Shown one piece after another: positions 1 to 22,632 of a stretch of 64,000 nt of DNA. The notes beneath the pieces were generated by a model. The model did no database searches and was not told the origin of the DNA. It saw nothing but the letters and a program-made list of their open reading frames with translations. This DNA comes from Mesodorylaimus sp. YZB2_4. Its lineage: Eukaryota > Nematoda > Enoplea > Dorylaimida > Dorylaimidae. The stretch is from assembly GCA_030248295.1 (NCBI GenBank), contig JASANH010000209.1:372001-436000 (forward strand), given 5' to 3'. The position numbers and the translations under genes are program-made. Position 1 is the first letter of the stretch; the number at the start of each line of letters is the position of its first letter.

Positions 1-56
1 ACATGTCCACAAAAAAGAAAAAATGAACCCAACAGAACATCAAATTTTCAACTTAC

Positions 57-6885
<6,829 letters not shown>

Positions 6886-7330
6886 TTTTTTCAACGTCTT
6901 AGTCCGTAAATTTAATTCCTTCAGATCATTAGTTCAATAAATTGTCGTGTTAACATTTAACCAATAATTAAAGAGTCAAAGTCATCGTAAATCCTTCTTT
7001 TGTTTACACAAATTATTCGCAACTTTTTTAAAAATTTCGAAATTCCTATTGTTTTCCTTTTGCATTGTTCGCGCACACGCGCGTGGCCCTGTTTGATAAA
7101 GCCTATACAATATGTCATAAGCAGTAGTACCTTTGCCTCAAAACGGCGCCAAATTCAAACCTTACTTTTTCATCCAACAAAGCCAAATAAGTTTTTACTC
7201 AAACCAATCACGTTCACAAAACTGCATCACAAACTAGTACGCATCAATATCAAGAAAACATAAACCAAGTCTACCTACGTTCGTTGGGGTTATCATAGTA
7301 ACGAATGCACTCCCATCACTCAGGCCAGGC
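6886..7330. other. Spacer between MetAP2 stop and KAT6 start
   Basis: This 445-bp stretch lies between two genes on the minus strand. It should hold the MetAP2 3' UTR and the KAT6 promoter with its 5' UTR. There is a short GC-rich patch near 7069-7088 (GCGCACACGCGCGTGGCCCT) in otherwise AT-rich sequence. I see no TATA box or clear poly(A) signal and no coding exon. Confidence 0.4.
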
Positions 7331-12475
<5,145 letters not shown>

Positions 12476-12554
12476 GATTTACGAAATAAAACTTTTCAAG
12501 AAAGAATTGTTTAAACGGAAAACTGGCCGTAAAAACCGAATTAAACAAATATAA

Positions 12555-12595
12555 GTAAGCCGTGTGTGAGCACCTCGTGCGCCTCCACGGCTTAC
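12555..12595. repeat. Perfect 10-bp hairpin upstream of MetAP2
   Basis: GTAAGCCGTG at 12555-12564 pairs exactly with CACGGCTTAC at 12586-12595 across a 21-nt loop. It lies about 80 bp upstream of the MetAP2 start codon, in the expected 5' UTR or promoter. Its function is unknown. Confidence 0.55.
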
Positions 12596-12599
12596 AGAA

Positions 12600-14247
12600 T
12601 AAAACACTTATCACACGGTGTTTAACGTCACAAACCTTCCAGACAGTCAATTCGTGAGAATGGGAGACTAATGTAGTTTGTAACAAAAGAAAAAGCGGTC
12701 TTATTATTTGAAAAAGAGTCTGTTATCACAGACGAAAAATTTTTTGGCTTGTTAATGAACAGCCATGGCTTAGCATGGCTGTCTACTCTGGCTTGGAAAC
12801 ATAGCCATCAGGTGGATTAGGAAAGGCGTTTCAGATGCTGCGATACTTACTTCCTGCCAAAAATGTGGTACCTACTGTAGCATCAGTGACTGCAATTGAG
12901 TATGCAACAATCACCTTGTAAGCAGGGCTGTAAGGGGACTGGCACACGCCAGCTTCCCTCTGCGTGACTTCATTGGGAGCATCTCCGCGCGAGGGCATTC
13001 TCGACTCGAGGCTAGCGTTGATACAGTTTTTAGAAAAAGATTCAGTTTCAGTTACAGTTCACTGGATCTCAAAAGATTCAGTCAACTGAATTCAACTTTT
13101 TTCGGTTTTCCTGAAAATGCATTTCGCATTTAGATGTGAATACTTGACGAGAACAATCTCCACTTTTCTTTATTCAAATAACTACTCTTCCGCATTAGAC
13201 TTTGAACAGCTCACAAGGCGCAGTAAAGACCAAAGTCAACCCCAGAGGGTCCTTTGCGAGCACAGCGATGCACGACCATGTCCCAACAATCAACCCACCA
13301 ATAAATCCGCAGACAGACCAAGTACCTGGACGTAATCGTTCTAATTCTAATGGCATAGCTCATGATTGTAATTTCTTTTGGTCCAAAAGAAAGCTCTGAG
13401 CAAAATATTTAGTTCGTCAGGCTAACTACTCAGCAGAGCTCAGCGGCCGAAGTCCTGCAAATTTTTGGAAACATTCCCGCTTCGCTGGGTCTCTTGTGCA
13501 AAAAAATACAGAAACAGAAGCCTGGAAGACGAAACCAAGGCCTATAACAGCGGGTTTAGAAGAGCCCTGCGAGTCTTTCTCAACTTTCTGTCGCCTCACA
13601 ACACACGAATTTAAGAAACCCGCAAGATTTTAGGAGCTGACCGCTGCTGACCAGCTGGCCATAAGGGCCAAATATTTTCAGTAGGGCTTTCTTCCACTCA
13701 AGAAACTTGGGAATTATCGAATAAGCATGTAGAGTTCAACTCACTGCGTTATCGACCCGAGTGGGTGCACAGCTTTCTCATCCCAGATACATTGAAATAG
13801 TGTCCTCAGTTCCGTTTCTGGAGGCATTTTCATTAATTGAGTGCCCGCTCGATTGCTTTCATGGCCTGTCTTTCACTGAAAATGCATGCCTGGCTCACTG
13901 CACCGCATGTTTCCAAGATTTCTTATCATTTCCAGAGAAGTCTGTTATTGCAGATAAAAAATTTCAAACCAGTCGATGAACACCCTGGACGAATAGCCAT
14001 GGTTGACTACTCTGCGCTGGAAACGTAACCATCGGGACGATTGGGAAAGGCAATCGAGATGCTGGACTGCGATCATGACGATTGCAACCATTAAAAATCG
14101 AGTGGCTACAACGCTATGCAACTTGTAGATCGATAGCAAACATGAAAGAATTGGAGTTGATGATTTTAATACGAGAAAAAAACGAGCATTCATCACACGA
14201 GTTCGTTACCTCTTCACCCTTCTTCTCATCATCAGCACACTTTTTCA
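12600..14247. other. Gene-poor stretch with duplicated flank sequence
   Basis: I see no supported exon. The segments near 12705-12850 and 13935-14100 resemble each other (shared GTCTGTTAT..CAGA, AGCCATGG, CTACTCTG.., GGAAACRTARCCATC). Part of the second also resembles the 3' flank of the other vWA gene at 26060-26200. These are probably eroded remnants of the segmental duplications that built the vWA/zinc-finger cluster. One CTACTGTAG lies at 12872-12880. Confidence 0.5.
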
Positions 14248-15715
14248 CTAGCCACGCGGTTTCTGCGTACGGCCACCAGGATTCACCGATTTGGTCAGTT
14301 TCTTCGACTCGGCATTGGGTTTGGTCGATTTGGCACCAGGTTTCACACTGACGTAGCCAGGTTTCACCGATTTAGTCAGTTTCTTCGATTCGGCGCTGGC
14401 TTTGGTCGATTTGGGGCTGGGGTTCACGGACATGTAGCTCGGTTTCTTGGACTGCCTGGCCATGCTTCCACCGATCGCGCTGGCTCCAGCACGTCCTTTC
14501 CTCGACGAACTGATGGCACTTTGACCGCCGATGGAGGCAAATTCTTTTTTCTTCAGTTGTTTGGCCGCCGCTTTCTTTTTCTTGACCAAGAGGACGACGA
14601 TGATGATCACGATGATCATGACGATAGCGGCCAGTCCGATGATCACCCCGATCAGCATCCAGTTCGTGTCCTCCTCTTTTTCCGTCTCCTTCGCCTGCAC
14701 GTTCTCCCCAGTCGTGTTCACCGTGGTCGTCTTCCTAGTCATGCTTGTGCTCCGAGCCATGGTCGATGCAGCAGTCGCTGTACATTGGCCGCACTTTTTG
14801 TAGATCGGGCAGCTCTCCATTCCTGGTGGTGGTGGGCAGACACCGGCACAGTCGAGCTCTTGTCCCTGGGAGAAGTGGCGATCGCATTCCTTCTCGCACT
14901 TTTCGTCATCGCACTTCAGAACGTCGCTTGGAGCCAGTCTGGCATTTGGTGTTGCCATCGCCGAGGTAGCAAGGCTGACTCAGTTTCGGGCGCAGGCCAA
15001 GCGCACACTTCTTTCCACTTTTTTCCTGGAAGTAGCAGCTCGTTAAAAGATCTTGCCAGATGAGCTCCTTGAATTTCCAGGCTTCTTCGATTGCAGTTTT
15101 GAAAGACACGCTGGCTGCCACAGCCTTGTTTCTCTTTGGCGCACAGATTTCAGAGTTGTATTTGGTGTACTCGTCCGCATCAGTGCTGTACACGATGAAG
15201 TGGAAAACGCGTTTTTGACCCATTGCATCGACTTCTTGTTTCAAGCGCGTCCAATCTTCTGCAGAGTGTTTGATGTAGAGAAAGATCAACATGGCTCGAT
15301 CTTGGTCGTCGAAACTGAACACTTTTTCCTTGACGTATTTTTGAGCTGTATGGAACTCGTATTTTGTGGTAGCTGCTGGTCCATTCCAGTTAAAGCATTT
15401 GACGGAGGCCTTGTACTGACTGATATCGCCAGAACGATTGAACCAGACATTCTGTTCAGTGGTAAAGTCGGACTGCCCCACCAGTACGCTGATGATGACC
15501 ACCCTGACTTTCTGCTCGCCCAGGTCGATGTAGGTTAGCAATTGCGAGAATGCGGTCTTCAGATCATTGTTCTGGTCATTGGTGGCGACGCTAAAGGCGA
15601 TGTCGATCTTTCCCATCAGCTTTTCGATATTCGAGGCGAAGTTGGGTGAGATCAAGGAAAGGGCTGGCAGCGAGGTGATCAGACGAGAAGAAACATCGGC
15701 AGAGTATCGGGCCAT
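14248..15715 (-). pseudogene. vWA-domain membrane protein, copy A (frameshifted)
   Basis: Paralogue of the gene at 26241-27719. The start (ATG 15715) and signal peptide (LITSLPALSLISPNFAS) are intact, followed by a vWA-like domain (RVVIISVL..., AMLIFLYIKHS, VFHFIVYST). The frame breaks near 14935: between TGC and AGCGACGTT it has 2 nt fewer than copy B, which gives a stop at 14906. The other frame continues from about 14930 to TAG 14248-14250, coding the Cys-rich stalk, membrane span and basic tail almost identically to copy B. The vWA half differs from copy B at many residues, unlike the C-terminal half. It could be a recent pseudogene, a gene with an unrecognised tiny intron, or an assembly error of 2 nt. 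MIDAS DxSxS is absent (SVATND). Confidence 0.75.
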
Positions 15716-17169
15716 TTCGATTTCTCGAATTCTGATGACCTTTAAAGACGCAGAACGAAATGCGAGTCGCCAGACTGAGAACAAAACCGCACGCGGGGAT
15801 GACAGATTCAGAATAAGGGGCTGGCTATCGCAGTGATACTGTACATTGCTTATTCCCCTCATACTGCTCTTGTTTTGAGTACAGAAAGATCGAAGGCAAA
15901 GGTTGCGCCGAAAGTGCACTGGCTAATTTTCTGATATTTTCCTCGTACTACCCTCAAAAAAGTGACCAGAAACTTGGAAAAATCTGAAGAAATTATTTTT
16001 TTTCTATTTTTTGTCATTTTATTTTGTTTCCAGGGGATCGCCAAAATCGTCAAAAACTAGGGTTTCTCGCAAGAAAACGCCAACGTGCAGGCGCGTGGAG
16101 TCTAATGCACCAGCTTTGATTCGAGTGAGTGATCCATACTGCTACTGGCCGTCGTGTCCACATGCCTATACGCGCACGCACGTAGTGGCGCAAATTTTGA
16201 TCTATCTAAAGGTGTCATAAGAAGACAGCGGGAAATTCAAATTTTGCGCCAGTCAGCAAGAAGCCAGCAAAACGGTCTGTGCGACTGTCAGATCTTCAAC
16301 TTCTTTTGGAGGACTCAAAGAAGCCAGTGCTGCAAGTTGCAAACGTGAGTCATGGCCGAATCATGCGCGGAAGTAGAATGCCACATTCTTCAGCAAAGTG
16401 TGTAAAAGTTGGTTTCTGCCCAGGTTTCTATCCTGAACAATGTTTTGCGCACCTCCTGCAGCCGCGCTGGGCATAGTTATTTTTTGGGTTTATCAGGTGA
16501 CGCTGTTTGAATCACTCGAAAACCATTTGAGCGGCCCAGGATGAGCGGGGTCTACTGTAGTTTTCGAATGCATCATAAATAGAGGGTTCCCACTCAATTT
16601 GTCACGCGCCTCCACTAACGCATTTTCGTGCGAGAAATCCTAGATTTCTGACGATATTGTGCTTGTTTCAGACTGCCGAGAGTGTGAATGTGATGCTTTT
16701 CTGTAACTTATCCCACTTTTCAGTGAGGTTATAAGCGAACTCGAAATGCACATAAAATGTGGGGAAACAATTTGGGACTTTGACAATCTGTGATAATAAC
16801 TGAAGTGATGACCACAAATGGACTCGACTGTGCTCCATATGATGCACGCAAAGGATGGGCCGTCTTTTCTTTTTTACCAATGAATAGTTTTAGGTTTATT
16901 CAAAGAGCCTACCAACGACGACCTCGCTATCGCTGTCGGCGTTCCAGACGCGCTGGCGGCGACGTATGCCACTGTTGCAAGTATTCAGCCCCGAGCGATG
17001 ACCATATATGGTACACGTACTATATATGGTATATGGTAGACTGTGTGTGACGGCTTCGGGGCCCAGTCAAGACGGTCGAGGTGGCAGTGATTGGCCGCGT
17101 CCTTTTTCGTTCGAGCTTGGTTTGAAGGATCGATTAAGACGCATCTAGCAAAAAATTGGAAACGTGAAA
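15716..17169. other. vWA copy A upstream flank and zinc-finger copy 1 upstream region
   Basis: No supported coding exon. The stretch 15840-15980 is repeated at 18713-18850 (shared ACATTGCTTATTCCCCTCAT, AAGATCGAAG). It is also recognisable around copy B at 27870-27892 plus 29329-29420, where a transposon splits it. The stretch 17041-17169 (TGACGGCTT.GGGGCCCAGTC, GGATCGATTAAGACGCATCT) is repeated at 19449-19562. It holds a CTACTGTAG at 16552-16560 and a TATATGG-rich palindromic patch at 17001-17036. Confidence 0.5.
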
Positions 17170-18345
17170 ATGTATTTCTGTGGCAAATGTCACGCGTTGG
17201 GCGGCGATGGAAACATTTATTCTTCGAGAGAATCGAACTTTTCTGAACACATTGGACTTCACTTAGTGCAAGTGCGACGCATTCTCGGTGCAAGGGATTA
17301 CACGGACATTATGACTATGAAATCTGGAATCACGAATCCTGCATGGAAAGACTCTGCGAAGAAACAATCCATTGGTCGACGCGAGGTTTCTGAAGCTAAA
17401 ACGTCGTCTAGGAAACTGGAGAAATCTGCGGGCGGACTCGATTTGGCCAGTCACTGTCGTTTGATTTTGGCAAATCGAATTCAAAATTGCAAAGCATATT
17501 GCGCATTGTTCGATGAAGACAAAGTAGTCGCGAATCGATCTCGGATTTGCAAACAAAATGTTATCTACCACGCTCAGTATCATTAAAATAAACCTCTTTT
17601 TGCCTGCCATCGGTGGAGTTATCAAGGAACGACCTATACAGCGATAAGTATCCATTTGAGGAAACGTCACAAAGCTTCCAGCAAGCGGGGAGACGGCATC
17701 GATTTGTCATCGAATCATGCGAAGGAAATTAGAAATGTCATTGTTCGATGTTTTAATCAATCCGGACCAAGCGTCCGCCCATTCATCAAGCACTCTATCG
17801 ACCAATCGAATCCAATGGCCCAAGTGCGCTCCAATAGTCGGAAACTCGCTCATCAAGTTGAGTTCACTGGCAACAGAATCCAATGTCGGCAATGCAATGC
17901 GAGGATTCCCAATCAACATTTGCATTTTGGATTCCGCATTCGGCAGCACGTGTACAATGCTCATCTAAAATTACCAATTTATGGCTGCAAGGAATGCAAG
18001 CAGTTGCTGTCGAGCTATTCGCAAGTGCGCTCGCACATGAAAAGGCAACACAACTCGCTGAAAATAAGTGGCAAATTTGAAAGTCACGAAAGACAATACC
18101 ACGAAGAAATTATGCGCATGCTGTCCATCTGCCTCGATTACAGTCAAGATGGGGCAATCAGAGGGGAAATCGATAAGCCCGATACCAACGATCACTCAAA
18201 TTCGATCAAGTCGAATCGATCTGAGTATTCAAATGGGAAGGAATCGATTGCTGCGATAAATCACTAATGCGCCATTTGCCCATTCGCCACAGCAAATCAG
18301 CTGCTGATGAAAAGCAATGTTGCACTGATGCATACGCTCAATTGA
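17170..18345 (+). pseudogene. C2H2 zinc-finger gene, copy 1 (nonsense mutations)
   Basis: Homologous along its length to 19563-20770. Finger-like units are YFCGKCHALGG..HIGLH, a degenerate second unit, IQCRQCNAR..RQHVYNAH, YGCKECKQLL..RSHMKRQH, and a last one after the stop. Copy 1 has TAA where copy 2 has TAT (about 17584, after YHAQYH). It also has TAA where copy 2 has CAA (about 18266, just before the final finger). The start-codon position used in copy 2 (ATGGGAAGC) is ATTGGAAAC here. The region around 17540-17570 is also shorter than in copy 2. No further functional inference beyond a nucleic-acid-binding type is possible. Confidence 0.65.
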
Positions 18346-19562
18346 TATTCATGGGGAATTTCAGTACACATGAGGTGTCAAGTGTGAGAGATTTTTTCGC
18401 TTATTCTGTACTTTGCGCTAACAAAATATTACGATTATATGCGAATTGCCTTCAGTTAAAGCTGCAGCACGGGAGACGAGTATGTGCTGTATTTACTGTA
18501 TGACCAGGAAGATGAACATCATGACAGGTGAAATATTTTTTAAATTGGAAATGTCTCTTCTGTTTTGTAATGGTTGCCGCAGTCTATTTGCCCGTATCTA
18601 TGTCAGACAGTATGTTAATATCATACCACATGAGAGGACATCCCCGCCGATGGCGTGACCTGTTAACCCAAGTGGGTGCAGAGCTGACTCATTTCAACAC
18701 CAAGCTCAACTTTACATTGCTTATTCCCCTCATACTGCTGTTGTGAGAATAGCAAGATCGAAGACAACTTGATTGAGACGAAAGTGCAGGTCTAATTTTC
18801 CGATACATCGCGTGTGCTACCCTCGTTAGTGACCAGAAAATTTTTTTTCTCTATATGTCAGTTTATGGCCTAAATTCATCGTTCCTATTTCAATAAGGAT
18901 AATCAAAACTGATTCTGGCCGTAGTGCGCATGCGTGCACTCACGTAATCATGGAAATTTCGATCTATGTAAAAGTGAAGTAGCGGGAAATTCAAATTTAG
19001 CGCTGTTGGAAGACAGGAAAACAGTCTTTCCGGCTGTCAGTTCTACGACTTTTGTTTATAGGACTGATTAAAGCCGATGGCATACAAATAAGTCATTGCT
19101 CAATTTTTCGCAGAAGGCAAGTGCCACGTTCTTGAGCAATGTGTGTAAAAGTTAGTTTCTGCTACAGGTTTCTATCAGCAAGGCCACATCCTGAGCAATG
19201 TTTTCAGCGCCTACAGTACAGGTGCGGTACCTGTGTGTCCTCCATACGATGGATGTGAAATGTTAACAGCTAATTGTCAGTGCTGAACAGGTTTTAGACC
19301 GATTCGAACGGAGCTTATCAACCCATCGACCTTGCTGTCTCTGTCGGCGTTCCAGACCCGCTGGCGGTGCCAAATGTCAGTACGTCAGTGCCGCACGTAT
19401 TTTTCAGCCTCTTGCGATAGGCATATATGGAATAGTACATACAGTACATCACGCGTGACGGCTTTGGGGCCCAGTCGAGTCGGTCGAGGCGGCGGTGACT
19501 GACCGTGTCCTCTTTCGTTCGGCCTTGGTTTGAAGGATCGATTAAGACGCATCTAGCAAAGA
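18346..19562. other. Inter-copy region of the zinc-finger tandem duplication
   Basis: It carries the downstream flank of copy 1 (GGAGACGAGTATGTGCTGTATTTACTGTATGACCAGGAAG, parallel to 20888-20930) and the upstream flank of copy 2 (parallel to 15840-17169). No supported exon is seen. A vWA 5' flank lies at 18713-18780 without a vWA gene beside it, so the duplication boundary falls here. Confidence 0.5.
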
Positions 19563-20770
19563 ATGGGAAGCGTGAATATTTATTTCTGTGGCGAATGTCA
19601 CGCGTTGGGCGGCGATGAAAACATTTATTCTTCGAGAAAATTGGATTTTTCTAAGCAAATCAGAGATCACATTGGACTTCACTCTTTGCAAGTTCGATAT
19701 ACTCTCATCGTCAGCGGCAGTGGGACGTTCGAATCTGCGAGGGCGGACCGCCAATCGAAAGATGCTGCAAAGAAACTATTCAGTGGTCGTCATAATAATT
19801 CTGAAGCTAAAACGTCGTCTAGAAAACAAGAGAAATCTGCGGGTGGATTCGATGTGGCCAAACATTGTCGTTTGATATTGGCAAATCGAGTGAAAGATTG
19901 CAAAGCATATTGCGCATTGTGCGATGAAGACAAAGTAGTCGCTAAGAGAGGCGCTCGAAGCGAAGCAAGACCTTGGCTTTGCACAGATCGAATTATCACC
20001 CACGCTCAGTATCATTATAATAAACTGCTTTTTGCCTGCCATCGATGTGATGATCAGGCAACGACTCATGTAGCGATGAAGCTACACTCGCAGATCCATC
20101 ATAAAGTTTCCTGGCAGAAAGACTTCATCGCCTTGTCATCGAATCATGCAAAGGAAATTGGAAATATGATTGTCCGATGTTTCGGTCAATCCAGACCCAG
20201 CGTCCGTCTGCCCATCAAGCGTCCTGTCCACCAATCGAATCCAAGGGCCCAAGTGCGCTCCTATTGTCGGAAACTGGCCAAGCAAGCTGTGTTCATTGAC
20301 AACAGAATTCAGTGTCGGCGATGCAATGCCAGGATTCCATATCAACATTCCCATTTTGGATTTAGTATTCGGCAGCACGTGTATGGTGCTCATCTAAAAT
20401 TACCAATTTATTGCTGCAAACTATGCAAAAAATCACTGCCAAACTACTCGCAACCTCGCACATGGAAAAGAAACACAAGTCGCTAAAAGTGATTGGCAAA
20501 TTAGAAAGTCACGAAAGTGAATACCACGAAGAAATTATGCGCATGCTGTCCATCTGCTTCGATTACAGTCACGATGTGGCAATCAGAGGAGAAATCGATA
20601 AGCCCGGTACCAACGATCAGTCAAATTTGATCAAGTCGAATCGATCTGAATATTCAAATGGGGAGAAATCGATTGCTACGATGATACACCAATGCGCAAT
20701 TTGCTCATTTGCTACAGCGAATCCCCTGCTGATGAAAAGCCATGTTGCACTGATGCATACGCTCAATTGA
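19563..20770 (+). pseudogene. C2H2 zinc-finger gene, copy 2 (frameshift)
   Basis: The open frame 19563-20486 holds fingers YFCGECHAL..HIGLH, YCALCDED..THAQYH, FACHRCDDQ..LHSQIHH, IQCRRCNAR..RQHVYGAH and the start of a fifth (YCCKLCKKS). Near 20452 it lacks 4 nt relative to copy 1, where CAAGTGCGCTCGCAC is CAACCTCGCAC, which shifts the frame. The downstream frame to TGA 20768-20770 keeps the rest and a sixth finger (HQCAICSFA..KSHVALMH). The two copies carry different lesions, so an intact ancestor existed when the duplication occurred, or an intact copy persists elsewhere. Confidence 0.65.
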
Positions 20771-22331
20771 TATTCTTGGGAAATTTCAGTATGCCTGATT
20801 GTGAGAAGAGGTGTGGGTGTAAGAAATATTACCCTTATTCAAAATTTTTCGCAGACTGTTAGATATTCAGATTTTTTTGTGTTCGCAGGAGACGAGTGTG
20901 TACTGTATTTACTGTATGACCAGGAAGACCATGAATGACAGGTGAAATATTTTGAAAATTTGAAATTTCTCTTTCTTTTGGCGGTTGTCGCAGTTTAGTT
21001 GTCATTATCTGTGTTAGACAGTACATACGTTAATAGCACGCCCCGTGGCGTGATGACACGTTCAAATAGTGTCCTTAGCTCCAGGCGAAAAGTTCCAGCG
21101 GGCGTGTGATGTGAGCTTCGCCTGGCAGTACAGAAATTGCCTGGTTATGACATTTTTTCAATGTTTGCAATTATGATTCACTGCGGGCGCTACAAAAAAA
21201 CACAGACTACATACAAAGGACAAAAAACGACTATTTGACACAGAAAACAGAAAAACCTATAAAAACCTATAGGCCAAAAAGAACGTTTATACATCACAAA
21301 TGCTTGGGATAGCATCTGGGCTTGGGTGGCTCGGTAGGATGTAGCCAGGGCAGTATCAGAACAGTTAGCTGGGGGAGATTAGGGCTTTCGTCCGCTCGAT
21401 TCAAAGTTTTTAAACTTCGTAGTGTGCCGCCCTTTGTATTCGTCCACCCCATTTGGCTGCCCCATGGCGCGAGCTGAGTGCCACCCAGTGGCTTCTATTA
21501 GCACACACCTAATCGAAAGGGGCCTTTGCAGTAGGCCTTTTTTTTTTTTTTTTTGTAGGCCTTTACCTTCGGTTCATAATGGAAGAGTCTTGGAGTTGAC
21601 TCTTGAGCAAGTACTTGTTTGTCTGCGACTGTTGAGACATGGTCGTGAATTGTTGTGCTCCTGAAGGACCCTCTGGAGTTGACTGGAGTCTACCGCACCG
21701 TCGAGAGTGGACCTGGTCGTCAGCTTGGCATCTTACTGGGTGCATTCGACTAGTAGCCAAGCTATTGTGTCATCGCTCAGAGCAGATGCAGGCACCCAGG
21801 GGCACGCAATGCACGCCTGATGAGGGGCTGACGTAGGAGTCGATGTCTTAGTGATCGATACTCTGCAGGATGAGCTTTTCCACCAGGCTTGGGCCATGAA
21901 AATCTTGGACCGCTCGCTTTTAAGATCATTCCGCTTGTAAGACTGAAACAATTATGCACATTATAGGTACTGTGGAAGCTCGTTCCTCTGCATTGAACAA
22001 GCTCCAGCAGACATTTTCTGCTATAAATGGTCAGGAGAGCCACAAAGGAGCTGGAAACCTGGCCTGGTGGTTGGTGAATTCAAAAGAAGGCATTACCATA
22101 TTGATCGCCAATGGGTCTCATTCGGCACAGTGTAACCGGCATCTCTAGATAAGGATTTCTTCCCTGTCCGCTTTGCCGCGCGTGAATACCGCACTTCCGC
22201 GCACAGGTCTCTCGTGAAGTGCAGTAGAGCGGGGCTAGATCTAATCCTGACTGGTTCTACTACAGTACTGATTCAGGTTGCCCGCACAGTCTCGTGAGCG
22301 GCCCCTCTGACTGCTCGTCAGTAATCGTCAA
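20771..22331. other. Gene-poor stretch, no recognised gene
   Basis: Contains the 3' flank of zinc-finger copy 2 (20771-20960) and then unrecognised sequence. Notable items are a poly-T run (about 21538-21554) between two copies of GTAGGCCTTT and a Cys/Trp-poor low-complexity stretch. No exon with supporting homology was found on either strand. Confidence 0.4.
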
Positions 22332-22632
22332 GGGGCCATCCCTAAAGGTCGACCGCACAAAATCTTGACCTTCCCCCTGACCGCATGCCGACCGCGAACC
22401 CCCTTCAAAAATGGTCGACCACTTCAGCAATACCCCCCCCCCCCCCATTTCCAAACGCTATTTTGTGAAATTTTTTATCTTATGCTTTCTTGAGCTCGAC
22501 AAGGAGCCCTCTCCTTCGAAGACAAATTTTTTTTTGATTCATGGAACGGATTTCTATTTTATAAAAGCCTCCACAAACTTTTCCTAAAACTTTTATCTAT
22601 GTTTTTTAAAAAGTTTTGCGGGTTGGGCCGCG
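22332..22632. mobile_element. Left end of a GGGGCCATCC TIR element (copy 1)
   Basis: GGGGCCATCCCTAAAGGTCG begins this segment. The following 300 bp, including a poly-C run and ...TTTTGCGGGTTGGGCCG, match 61053-61353 closely. The element resumes at 24589 after a LINE insertion and is recognisable to about 25620. Its right end is not found here. Confidence 0.7.

Noticed and set aside
14521..15063. 180-codon open frame on the + strand
   Set aside because: Antisense shadow of vWA copy A; the composition mirrors the repetitive tail and membrane span of the real gene.
21422..22148. Several 60-90 codon frames
   Set aside because: Short, overlapping on both strands, no shared splice-compatible structure and no recognisable motif.
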